This document shows, piece by piece, positions 1-5,840 of a stretch of DNA of 5,878 nt. The notes below the pieces were generated by a model, which was not told where the DNA came from, made no database searches, and worked only from the letters and a program-made list of their open reading frames with translations. The translations under genes and the position numbers were made by a program. Source of the stretch: Acidobacteriota bacterium (GTDB lineage: Bacteria > Acidobacteriota > Terriglobia > Acidiferrales > UBA7541); the NCBI GenBank assembly GCA_003133505.1, contig PKXT01000125.1:4389-10266 (forward strand). The letters are read 5' to 3'. Each line of letters starts with the position of its first letter. Positions within the stretch are counted from its first letter, which is position 1.

Positions 1-465
1 TTTGAGAATATTCTGGATGCCGAAATCATCACGGTACACGAAAGCAGCGGCTCAATGACGTGCCGGCCGATAGCCCGGGGTTCCACTATTCCGTTCTCTA
101 GCGCCGTGTCTGATGCTGGGAATAACCTTATTGGACCGCGCGAAACTGTCACTCTGGAAATTCCCTGCGCCCGTGCACTACCCGGCAGTTCTGTGCGTAT
201 CGCTATTCGCGCCGGGGACATCATGCTCGCAACCGTACGCCCCGAAAAGATCAGCGCCCGTAACATCATTGCCGGTAGGGTTGCCGAAATTAGCCGCACT
301 GGAATGCGTGTCACGGTCGCGGTGGATTGTGGCGGAGTGAAATTCCTCGCGCACGTCACCGCGGGAGCGGTGGAATCGCTTGAACTTTGCACTGGCTGCC
401 CTGTTTGGCTGGTCGTCAAGAGCCACTCTTGCCATATTCTTGCCACTTCCCACCTCGCGCAATAA
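1..465 (+). CDS. modC: Molybdate ABC transporter ATP-binding protein ModC, C-terminal part (5' end outside window)
   Basis: The reading frame is open from the first base and ends at TAA 463-465, giving 154 visible residues. It is the C-terminal half of the cytoplasmic ATPase that drives molybdate (possibly tungstate) import with ModB and ModA. The Walker and signature motifs lie upstream, outside the window. The visible part starts in the linker after the ATPase domain (FENILDAEI). It then shows the typical ModC passage VRIAIRAGDIMLAT (about residues 65-78) and SARNIIAGRV (85-94), which opens the TOBE/Mop oxyanion-binding domain, continuing through DCGGVKFLAHVTAGAVESL to WLVVKSHSCHIL near the end. 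The linker before VRIAIRAGD looks longer than in typical ModC, with a Ser/Thr/Gly-rich stretch around residues 25-48. The ATG at 55 is an internal methionine, not a start. An SDR gene follows on the same strand after 33 bp. The TOBE-containing ATPases of other ABC importers are an alternative, but the RPEKISARN-type signature favours ModC. Confidence 0.85.
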   Translation, partial: FENILDAEIITVHESSGSMTCRPIARGSTIPFSSAVSDAGNNLIGPRETVTLEIPCARALPGSSVRIAIRAGDIMLATVRPEKISARNIIAGRVAEISRTGMRVTVAVDCGGVKFLAHVTAGAVESLELCTGCPVWLVVKSHSCHILATSHLAQ

Positions 466-493
466 ACTCATCTTGGAACAAAATCCGGCGGGC

Positions 494-498
494 GGAAG
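494..498 (+). promoter_or_regulatory. Ribosome-binding site bearing on the SDR start choice
   Basis: GGAAG at 494-498 directly abuts the ATG at 499, which is too close for a functional Shine-Dalgarno. It lies 9 bases before the in-frame ATG at 508, a normal distance. This favours the shorter protein (250 residues, starting MRGLAGKR) over the longer reading. Confidence 0.45.
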
Positions 499-1260
499 AT
501 GGCAGAAATGAGGGGATTGGCCGGCAAACGAGTGTTTATCACCGGTGGCGCGAGCGGAATCGGCGCAGCCACGGCGGAGCGTTTTCTGGCTGAGGGCGCG
601 AATGTTTCCGTGCTGGATCGAGACGCTCAGGCTGGAGAGCGCATAGGCAGGGAACTCCCGCAACTGTCCGCGATCTTTCGCGCCGACGTGACTGCGCCCA
701 ACGAAGTGCAAAGCGCCTTTGACGAAGCGGTCGCGCAGATGGGCGGCATTGACGTGGTCATCAACAATGCCGGCATCAGCATCCGTCATCGTTTCGTGGA
801 CATCACTCCCGAAGAATGGAATCGGGTCCTCAACGTAAATCTCAATGGAGTTTTTCACGTCGGGCAGGCCGCCGCGCGGCACATGCTGGGTCATGGCGGC
901 GGAGTGATCCTAAATACCGCCTCGACCAATGGAATTGTGGGTTACCCCTTCTACGCGGATTACAATGCCAGCAAAGCCGGAGTGATTGAGCTGACCCGCT
1001 CGATGGCTCTTGAATTGGCGCCTGCCATTCGGGTGAACGCTGTCGCCCCGGGTTACGTCCTCACGGCCATGCAGCGGGCGGAATACACCGATGAAATGCT
1101 CGCTGAAGTGACCGGCAAGATCCCTCTGGGACGTCACGCCCATCCCGAAGAGGTTGCTGCGCTGTTCGCGTTTCTGGCTTCCGACGATGCCGCCTTCATT
1201 ACCGGGCATGTCTACACCATTGATGGCGCTGAAACCGCGGGTGGTCTCGCCAGCCGCTAA
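499..1260 (+). CDS. Classical short-chain dehydrogenase/reductase (SDR), NAD(P)-dependent
   Basis: This is a complete cytoplasmic oxidoreductase of 253 residues, the usual length for classical SDRs (about 250). Using numbering from 499, the Rossmann nucleotide motif TGGASGIG is at 15-22. An acidic residue, D40, at the end of the second strand is the usual sign of NAD(H) rather than NADP(H) preference. D63-V64 contacts adenine, NNAG is at 89-92, and the catalytic set is N114, S142, Y155 and K159 (YNASK). PG 184-185 follows. The substrate loop is GYVLTAM. The C-terminus reads TIDGAETAGG where many relatives have a DGG motif. It catalyses reversible alcohol/carbonyl oxidoreduction, but the substrate cannot be read from the sequence. 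FabG-like, sugar and secondary-alcohol dehydrogenases all share these motifs. The start may be 508 rather than 499, because the GGAAG site is correctly spaced only for 508. It lies 33-42 bp after modC with no terminator between, so it may be co-transcribed. It converges on the methyltransferase gene downstream. Confidence 0.92.
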   Translation: MAEMRGLAGKRVFITGGASGIGAATAERFLAEGANVSVLDRDAQAGERIGRELPQLSAIFRADVTAPNEVQSAFDEAVAQMGGIDVVINNAGISIRHRFVDITPEEWNRVLNVNLNGVFHVGQAAARHMLGHGGGVILNTASTNGIVGYPFYADYNASKAGVIELTRSMALELAPAIRVNAVAPGYVLTAMQRAEYTDEMLAEVTGKIPLGRHAHPEEVAALFAFLASDDAAFITGHVYTIDGAETAGGLASR

Positions 1261-1333
1261 TAAATCGAAGTTAGACCCTGGCTCTATGGGGAATATATTA
1301 GAGTAATGGCGTTTCCCAGCGCAGTTGCCCCCA

Positions 1334-2254
1334 CTACAGCTTCCGTGCAATCAGGATGCCGTAATCAAAGCTCTTGGTGGAAAACCCCTTTCTCATCGCA
1401 TCCACACCCTTTAGAAAGTCCACCAACATTTTCCCCTCCTGCAAGGCGGCTTTCCACACTTTCGGTTTGGAGATGATCTCCATTCCCAGATCCCAACTTT
1501 TCGCAACTTGGTCGCTGATGTTTTTGGTGAATGTCACCGCAAAGCCGTGGTGCGCGGCGAACCGGAGGTACTCCGTCCTGGTGGTCATGGAAGGAACCAG
1601 CATAGACCTACGGATGGGCCCCATATATTTCTTCGATTGCGAGGCGGTTAGTCCCTCGGCCTCGAACCAATCCATGACCGCGATTACACCACCGGGCCTC
1701 AGCGATCTCTCGCACAGCCCAAAGAAATTTTTGGGATTATTCAAGTGCGACACGGCCTCAATGGACCAGACGACGTCAAAAGGTTTGGCGAATTTAGCCT
1801 TCTCGGCATCCATAACGATGAATGTCGAATTCACGCCTGCTTTTTTCGCAGCTTGGGCGGCAATTCCTGCCTGAACCGGCGAAAGAGTGATACCAACGGT
1901 TTCAGCGTTGAATTTTCGGGCCAAATAAATGGAGGAACCGCCCATCCCACACCCCACGTCCAGAATCCTCGCGCCCTGCTTGATATTGGCGCGCATGGCC
2001 AATTCCTCGGTAAGTTGTTCCTGGGCTAGCTCCTTCGACTCTTTTCCAGTCCGCCAATATCCATGGTGGACATGAATGCCCCACAAATCTTTCCATAGCG
2101 GGCTGATGGCATCATAAAAATGCTCAATCTTCTTCTTCGGGTTGGGCCCGGATTTCTTTGCGGCATCTGCTTTTCTAGTTGGCATAATCTCAAGGAACAA
2201 ATCCTCGCGGCGATGATTTTGCGCTACGCCGGCTCGCTTAAGCCACCTTGACAT
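1334..2254 (-). CDS. SAM-dependent class I methyltransferase, gamma-tocopherol-methyltransferase-like
   Basis: This 306-residue protein transfers a methyl group from S-adenosylmethionine. After a basic N-terminus (lysine-rich, residues 26-42) comes HFYDAISPLWKDLWG (45-59) and HVHHGYW (61-67). This pre-motif resembles the WxxxWGxHxHHGxY signature of gamma-tocopherol methyltransferases (VTE4 type) and related small-molecule methyltransferases. Motif I is ILDVGCGMGGSS (97-108), with the SAM-binding glycines and acidic post-I context GITLSPVQ (121-128), again characteristic of the tocopherol/sterol group. D149 follows strand 3 (VMDAE). Motif II is FDVVWSIEAVSHL (159-171), and motif III is LRPGGVIAVMDWF (185-197). 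The C-terminal third (about 200-306) is the variable substrate-cap region. No signal peptide or membrane segment is visible, so it is probably cytoplasmic. The start at 2254 is preferred over the internal ATG at 2185 because GAGGT lies 9 bases upstream of it. It stands alone on the minus strand between convergent and divergent neighbours, so context does not reveal the acceptor. Quinone/chromanol rings, sterol-like or amine substrates are all possible. Confidence 0.88.
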   Translation of the reverse strand: MSRWLKRAGVAQNHRREDLFLEIMPTRKADAAKKSGPNPKKKIEHFYDAISPLWKDLWGIHVHHGYWRTGKESKELAQEQLTEELAMRANIKQGARILDVGCGMGGSSIYLARKFNAETVGITLSPVQAGIAAQAAKKAGVNSTFIVMDAEKAKFAKPFDVVWSIEAVSHLNNPKNFFGLCERSLRPGGVIAVMDWFEAEGLTASQSKKYMGPIRRSMLVPSMTTRTEYLRFAAHHGFAVTFTKNISDQVAKSWDLGMEIISKPKVWKAALQEGKMLVDFLKGVDAMRKGFSTKSFDYGILIARKL

Positions 2255-2276
2255 CGGCGTAGTACCTCTCTAAATT
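2248..2276 (+). promoter_or_regulatory. Predicted sigma-70 promoter for the first secreted-protein gene
   Basis: A perfect -35 box TTGACA (2248-2253) is followed by exactly 17 bp and a -10 box TAAATT (2271-2276, with the key T, A and final T). Transcription would start near 2283, leaving a leader of about 79 bases before the ATG at 2362. The -35 box covers the start codon of the divergent methyltransferase gene, and the spacer holds that gene's ribosome-binding site. The two genes' control regions therefore overlap. The motif is seen directly. Its activity is inferred. Confidence 0.6.
2264..2268 (-). promoter_or_regulatory. Ribosome-binding site of the methyltransferase gene
   Basis: Read on the minus strand this is GAGGT within AGAGAGGT, 9 bases before the ATG at 2254. 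It decides the start in favour of 2254. The alternative ATG at 2185 has only a weak TTGAG-like match upstream. Confidence 0.6.
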
Positions 2277-2350
2277 CAATCTATCGCTGTTTCGCATCCT
2301 TTACTTGTTGGATTTTGCATAACTTACCAATCCGGGATGACTGATCATCT

Positions 2351-2356
2351 GGAGGA
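2351..2356 (+). promoter_or_regulatory. Strong ribosome-binding site of the first secreted-protein gene
   Basis: GGAGGA lies 5 bases before the ATG at 2362. This fixes the start and excludes the overlapping out-of-frame ATG at 2337. A small potential hairpin, GATGA/TCATC (2336-2349, loop CTGA), ends one base before it and could affect access to the site. Confidence 0.75.
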
Positions 2357-2361
2357 TTTGA

Positions 2362-3957
2362 ATGAAAAGGTTCAAAAATCGGGTTTTGGTGCAGTCTCTG
2401 TTACTATTGACCCTAGTCGCTCTATCTGGATTAACAAATGTGGGCTCCAGTACGGCATCCGCCCAGAACGTTACCGTACAACGAAATCCCAGGATTCTTC
2501 AACAAGACCAGCACAATCTCTCTGAGCCGCTTGGCGAAATCATTAAGAATATGCCATCCGCCGCGTTCGAAAGCCGCACGATGATTGAGCCAGGGCATTT
2601 CCGTCCACCCATCATTGGCATTGGCCCGGATGCCGCCGAACAGCGCGAACCGCTGCCCAAGTTGAAAGCCAAGCTCTTGCAGAATTTTGCCGGCGTAGGC
2701 CAGGGAGATTATGGCTACAGCGACAGCCTGACTCCCCCAGATACCAATGCCTCGGTGGGTGATACCCAGGTCGTGGAATTCGTGAATGACAGCTTCGCCA
2801 TTTTTGACAAAACAACCGGCGCTCTGATTGCAGGGCCCACCGCGGGAAGCGCTTTCTGGACGGGGCTGGGCGGTCCCTGCGCCGCGCCCCTACAAGGCGA
2901 CATCATCATTAAGTACGATCAACTGGCCCAACGATGGGTAGCCCTGTATCTGGCATTCGAGCAAGTGCCCTACTATATCTGCTCCGCCGTTTCTACCACT
3001 TCCGATGCCACCAGTTCGTATAACCAGTATTCCATGTCTTTCGGCGACAACCTGCCCGATTATCCCAAGCTATCGGTGTGGCCGGATGCCTACTACTTGA
3101 ATACCAATGTAAACGGCGGATATGCCGACGCCTGCGCGCTCAACCGCACGGCGATGCTAAGTGGGCAGCCCATGACCGCGCAATGCTTCACGAAAACCAA
3201 CGAGGCCAGTTTCCTGCCTTCGGACGTGGATGGCGCGGGCATTGCCACCGCGGGGGAGCCCGCATTCTTTGTGGACCTGGCCACTTCCACTTCGCTGCAT
3301 TTGTATAAATTCCACGTGGACTTCACCAATCCAAATAACACGACATTCACCGGGCCCACTTCGATCACTGTTGCCTCCTATACATCGGCATGTGGAGGAT
3401 TCGGCCAATGCATACCTCAGCCCGCGGCGGGCCAGACCCTGGATTCCCTCGCTGACCGCCTGATGTACCGCCTGGCCTATCGCAATTTTGGCGATCACGA
3501 ATCATTGTTCGTCACTCATTCGGTCACGCCGTCTTCCGGCAGCCAGGTTTCCGCTTTGCGCTGGTATGAAATACAAAACCCCGATGGAACACCGGTGATT
3601 GCGCAGCAAGGTACCTACGCAAACAATAAAGCCAGCCTGTGGATGGGCAGCATCGCCTCTGACAAGGCCAATAACCTGCTGCTTGGATTCAGTGGCTCAA
3701 GTACCGCCGTCTTTCCTTTCGTGGGCATAACGGGCCGATTGTCCACCGATCCCCAAGGCGCAATGGAAACTCTTAAGACGCTCAAAGCGGGCGCCGGTTC
3801 TCAGGAATATTACCGGTGGGGAGATTACAGCAGCATGGCCCTGGATCCCACGGACGACTGCACCTTTTGGTATACCACCGAATACATGAAAACGACCACT
3901 GGGGCGAACGCATGGAGCAGCCAGCTTTCCAGCCTTCGCTTTCCGGCTTGTAACTAA
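2362..3957 (+). CDS. Exported protein of unknown function, first of two tandem paralogues
   Basis: The product is 531 residues long and unassigned to any characterised function. A Sec signal peptide covers residues 1-34: basic MKRFKNR, a hydrophobic core rich in leucine around 8-24, and TASA before Q35 as the cleavage site. Segment 35-106 is less conserved but keeps the blocks PLGEIIKNMP and RPPIIGIGPD. The core (107-531) opens with NFAGVGQGDYGYSD and PPDTNASVGDTQVVEFVN. It then shows the strand-rich repeats FAIFDKTTGALIAGP, IIIKYDQLAQRWV, FHVDFTNPNNTTFTGP and RWYEI, and near the end RWGDYSSMALDPTDDC and TFWYTTEY. Recurrent Y/F-D-x-x-x-x-RW and DK-TTG turns suggest a beta-propeller-like fold, an inference only. 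Eight cysteines (173, 207, 258, 275, 344, 350, 500, 530) all match the paralogue, consistent with disulfides outside the cytoplasm. No membrane anchor, lipobox or C-terminal sorting tag is seen, so it should be periplasmic or secreted. GGAGGA 5 bases upstream sets the start, a near-consensus promoter precedes it, and a terminator follows directly. Confidence 0.88.
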   Translation: MKRFKNRVLVQSLLLLTLVALSGLTNVGSSTASAQNVTVQRNPRILQQDQHNLSEPLGEIIKNMPSAAFESRTMIEPGHFRPPIIGIGPDAAEQREPLPKLKAKLLQNFAGVGQGDYGYSDSLTPPDTNASVGDTQVVEFVNDSFAIFDKTTGALIAGPTAGSAFWTGLGGPCAAPLQGDIIIKYDQLAQRWVALYLAFEQVPYYICSAVSTTSDATSSYNQYSMSFGDNLPDYPKLSVWPDAYYLNTNVNGGYADACALNRTAMLSGQPMTAQCFTKTNEASFLPSDVDGAGIATAGEPAFFVDLATSTSLHLYKFHVDFTNPNNTTFTGPTSITVASYTSACGGFGQCIPQPAAGQTLDSLADRLMYRLAYRNFGDHESLFVTHSVTPSSGSQVSALRWYEIQNPDGTPVIAQQGTYANNKASLWMGSIASDKANNLLLGFSGSSTAVFPFVGITGRLSTDPQGAMETLKTLKAGAGSQEYYRWGDYSSMALDPTDDCTFWYTTEYMKTTTGANAWSSQLSSLRFPACN

Positions 3958-3959
3958 GG

Positions 3960-3997
3960 GTTGGCGCCCTTTTTGGGGGCCTTCAACGCCAACTTTT
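3960..3997 (+). terminator. Rho-independent terminator of the first secreted-protein gene
   Basis: Inverted repeat GTTGGCG (3960-3966) and CGCCAAC (3987-3993) pair perfectly and are followed at once by TTTT (3994-3997). The 20-base loop can itself pair CCC with GGG around TTTTT. It starts two bases after the stop codon at 3957. The minus-strand side has no T-tract, so it acts on rightward transcripts. The T-tract is short, so termination may be partial. Confidence 0.65.
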
Positions 3998-3999
3998 GC

Positions 4000-4033
4000 T
4001 GATGCGCCGCGCCAGAAAAGGCGCGGCGCATCA
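4000..4033. repeat. Perfect 14-bp inverted repeat (strong hairpin) without T-tract
   Basis: TGATGCGCCGCGCC (4000-4013) and GGCGCGGCGCATCA (4020-4033) pair over 14 bp with no mismatch, separated by AGAAAA. The stem is very GC-rich and would be highly stable in RNA. Neither strand shows a following T-run, so it is not a standard terminator. It sits 3 bases past the T-tract of the preceding terminator. It could protect the mRNA 3' end, assist termination, or be one copy of a dispersed palindromic element. Confidence 0.8.
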
Positions 4034-4105
4034 AGCCTTCGGCCAGCCCTCCTCACCGGCGCAAGCGCCATTTACTTCCTAAAACGGGCTTAATAGTAAT
4101 TCATC

Positions 4106-4134
4106 TTGACTTGCACCTCCGTGAGGGTTAGCGT
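4106..4134 (+). promoter_or_regulatory. Possible sigma-70 promoter for the second secreted-protein gene
   Basis: TTGACT (4106-4111, five of six consensus bases) is followed by 17 bp and TAGCGT (4129-4134), which keeps the important T, A and final T of the -10 box. An AT-rich stretch lies just upstream (about 4090-4103). Transcription would begin near 4141 and give a leader of about 86 bases. It is weaker than the promoter of the first copy. Its position after a terminator makes an independent promoter necessary unless read-through supplies transcription. Confidence 0.35.
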
Positions 4135-4214
4135 TGCTATCAGCTTCGGTTAGGACCAACCGGGCATTGCAAGTCGCCAGCCGTGCCTGTGGCAACGACC
4201 GAGTGAGGAAGTAT

Positions 4215-4220
4215 GGAGGA
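4215..4220 (+). promoter_or_regulatory. Strong ribosome-binding site of the second secreted-protein gene
   Basis: GGAGGA lies 6 bases before the ATG at 4227. It decides the start in favour of 4227 over the upstream in-frame ATG at 4134. Only the 4227 start places a signal peptide at the N-terminus, and the arrangement mirrors that of the first copy. Confidence 0.8.
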
Positions 4221-4226
4221 TCCAGA

Positions 4227-5840
4227 ATGAAAATATTTCTAAGAAGCCTCGCTATCAGCGCGCTGGTTGCGCTGGCATTTACGGGTGCCGCGGTCCGCAG
4301 TGCGTCAGCGCAAAACCCGCAGGTCCAGCGGCACCCCATCATCATAAATGAAGACCATCATGACACCTCCGCGCCCCTGCGCGAGATGATTGAGAATATG
4401 CCCATTCAATACGTGGAAACCCACGTGGCTCGGGATCCCGAAACCGGCCGGCCGCCGATCATTGGACACGGGCCGGATACGGCGGTGCAAAAAGAAGTAT
4501 TGCCTCCTGTTTCCGCCAAGCTTGGCTTGAATTTCGCCGGGGTGGGCCAGGGTGACTACGGCTTTAGCGATTCCGTGGCGCCGCCGGACACTAATATGTC
4601 CGTCGGGGACACCCAGGTAGTGCAGTGGGTGAATGAGAGCTTCGGAGTTTTCGACAAGACCACTGGAGCATTGGTTTCCGGCCCCACGGCGGGTAATGCG
4701 TTCTGGGCCGGTTTTGGCGGCTCATGCCAGACACAGAACGATGGCGACATTGAAATCCGCTACGATCAATTGGCCCAGCGGTGGGTGGCCGGGCAATTGG
4801 TTTTTGAGAGCACGCCATACATGTATTGCATCGCGGTTTCCACCACGGACAATGCGCTAGGTACTTATAACCGTTACGCTATCTCCTTCGGAAACAACCT
4901 GGATGACTATCCCAAGGTTGGCGTGTGGCCGGATGGCTACTACCTGGGCGTGAATATCTTCACCAATGGAGAATTCTATTCAGGACCGGAAATGTGCGCC
5001 ATGAACCGCACGGCCATGCTGGCGGGACAGGCCATGACCGCTCAGTGCTTTCAGAAGACCACCGAGAATTCCCTTTTGCTGCCCTCCGACGTTGACGGTC
5101 AAACCTTGCCGCCCGCGGGAGAGCCCAACTTTGATATAGCCCTTTATAATTCCACCACGTTGCACGAGTACCAATTTCACGTGGATTTCACGAATCCCAA
5201 CAACACAACATTCACCGGGCCAATTTCGATCACGGTGCCTTCCTACACGGAACCATGCGCAAATTTCAATTTGGGCGAATGCCTGACCCAGCCCTCGCCA
5301 GGAGAGTTGCTGGAAGCCCTCACCGACCGGCTGCTATATCGCTTGGCGTACCGGAACTTCGGGACCTATGAAGCGCTGGTAGTTGATCATACCGTCACGC
5401 CAACGGGAGGCAGAGCCCAGTCGGCCGTTCGCTGGTATGAAATTCACAGCCCGGATACCACACCAACGGTGTATCAATCGGGAACGTACCAAAACACTAC
5501 TCGGAGCCTCTGGATGGGCAGCGTAGCCATGGATCAATTTGGCGATATGGCGCTGGGATTTAGTAATGTCAGTCCCACGCAGGACGCATCCATCGCCTTC
5601 GCGGGCCGCGTTCCTTCGGATCCGCTGGGCAAACTGGAGGCCGCGAAAATAATCAAGGTGGGCACAGGCGTTCAGGAAAATACCGACGGACGGTGGGGCG
5701 ATTACAGCAGCATGTCGCTCGATCCGACGGATGACTGCACGTTTTGGTACACCACTGAATACATCAAGAGCAACGGCAGCTTTAATTGGAGCACGCAAAT
5801 CGCCAACCTCCGCTTCAAGAGCTGCGCTGCCGCCCAGTAA
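4227..5840 (+). CDS. Exported protein of unknown function, second of two tandem paralogues
   Basis: Read from 4227 the product has 537 residues. The in-frame extension to ATG 4134 would add 31 residues with no signal-peptide character and is rejected. The signal peptide is residues 1-28: MKIFLR, a hydrophobic alanine/leucine core, and SASA before Q29. The segment 29-101 keeps PLREMIENMP and RPPIIGHGPD. The core starts NFAGVGQGDYGFSD, PPDTNMSVGDTQVVQWVN. In the first 65 aligned core residues I count about 15 differences from the first copy, so roughly three quarters are identical there. Other shared blocks are YDQLAQRWV, FHVDFTNPNNTTFTGP (317-332 in both proteins), YRLAYRNFG, SLWMGS, RWGDYSSM and LDPTDDCTFWYTTEY. 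All eight cysteines are kept (167, 201, 257, 274, 344, 352, 504, 533). No lipobox or transmembrane segment is visible after the signal peptide, so a periplasmic or secreted location is expected. The function is unknown. A beta-propeller-like fold is inferred from the motif style. No terminator is visible in the 38 bp that remain after the stop. Confidence 0.88.
   Translation: MKIFLRSLAISALVALAFTGAAVRSASAQNPQVQRHPIIINEDHHDTSAPLREMIENMPIQYVETHVARDPETGRPPIIGHGPDTAVQKEVLPPVSAKLGLNFAGVGQGDYGFSDSVAPPDTNMSVGDTQVVQWVNESFGVFDKTTGALVSGPTAGNAFWAGFGGSCQTQNDGDIEIRYDQLAQRWVAGQLVFESTPYMYCIAVSTTDNALGTYNRYAISFGNNLDDYPKVGVWPDGYYLGVNIFTNGEFYSGPEMCAMNRTAMLAGQAMTAQCFQKTTENSLLLPSDVDGQTLPPAGEPNFDIALYNSTTLHEYQFHVDFTNPNNTTFTGPISITVPSYTEPCANFNLGECLTQPSPGELLEALTDRLLYRLAYRNFGTYEALVVDHTVTPTGGRAQSAVRWYEIHSPDTTPTVYQSGTYQNTTRSLWMGSVAMDQFGDMALGFSNVSPTQDASIAFAGRVPSDPLGKLEAAKIIKVGTGVQENTDGRWGDYSSMSLDPTDDCTFWYTTEYIKSNGSFNWSTQIANLRFKSCAAAQ

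Noticed and set aside
178..894. Long open frame on the minus strand (238 codons) across modC and the SDR gene
   Set aside because: It spans the modC/SDR boundary antisense to two clearly recognisable proteins. Its translation shows no family motif and is rich in H, R and D in the way antisense shadows usually are.
1261..1333. Possible bidirectional terminator between the convergent SDR and methyltransferase genes
   Set aside because: I found no stem followed by a T-run on either strand, only weak CCC/GGGG complementarity.
2337..2525. Small open frame of 62 codons overlapping the start of the first secreted-protein gene
   Set aside because: It lies out of frame across the signal-peptide region, has no ribosome-binding site of its own and ends without recognisable features.
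4058..4069. Short palindrome GGCG-CAAG-CGCC
   Set aside because: A four-base-pair stem is expected by chance in GC-rich sequence, and it has no associated signal.
4134..4226. N-terminal extension of the second secreted protein from ATG 4134
   Set aside because: The extra 31 residues would bury the signal peptide. GGAGGA is correctly placed for ATG 4227, and the first copy starts at the equivalent point.
2362..5840. Toxin-antitoxin, defence or CRISPR-type system involving the tandem genes
   Set aside because: Both proteins have signal peptides and disulfide-type cysteines and are paralogues of similar size. There are no nuclease, toxin, repeat-spacer or mobile-element signatures.
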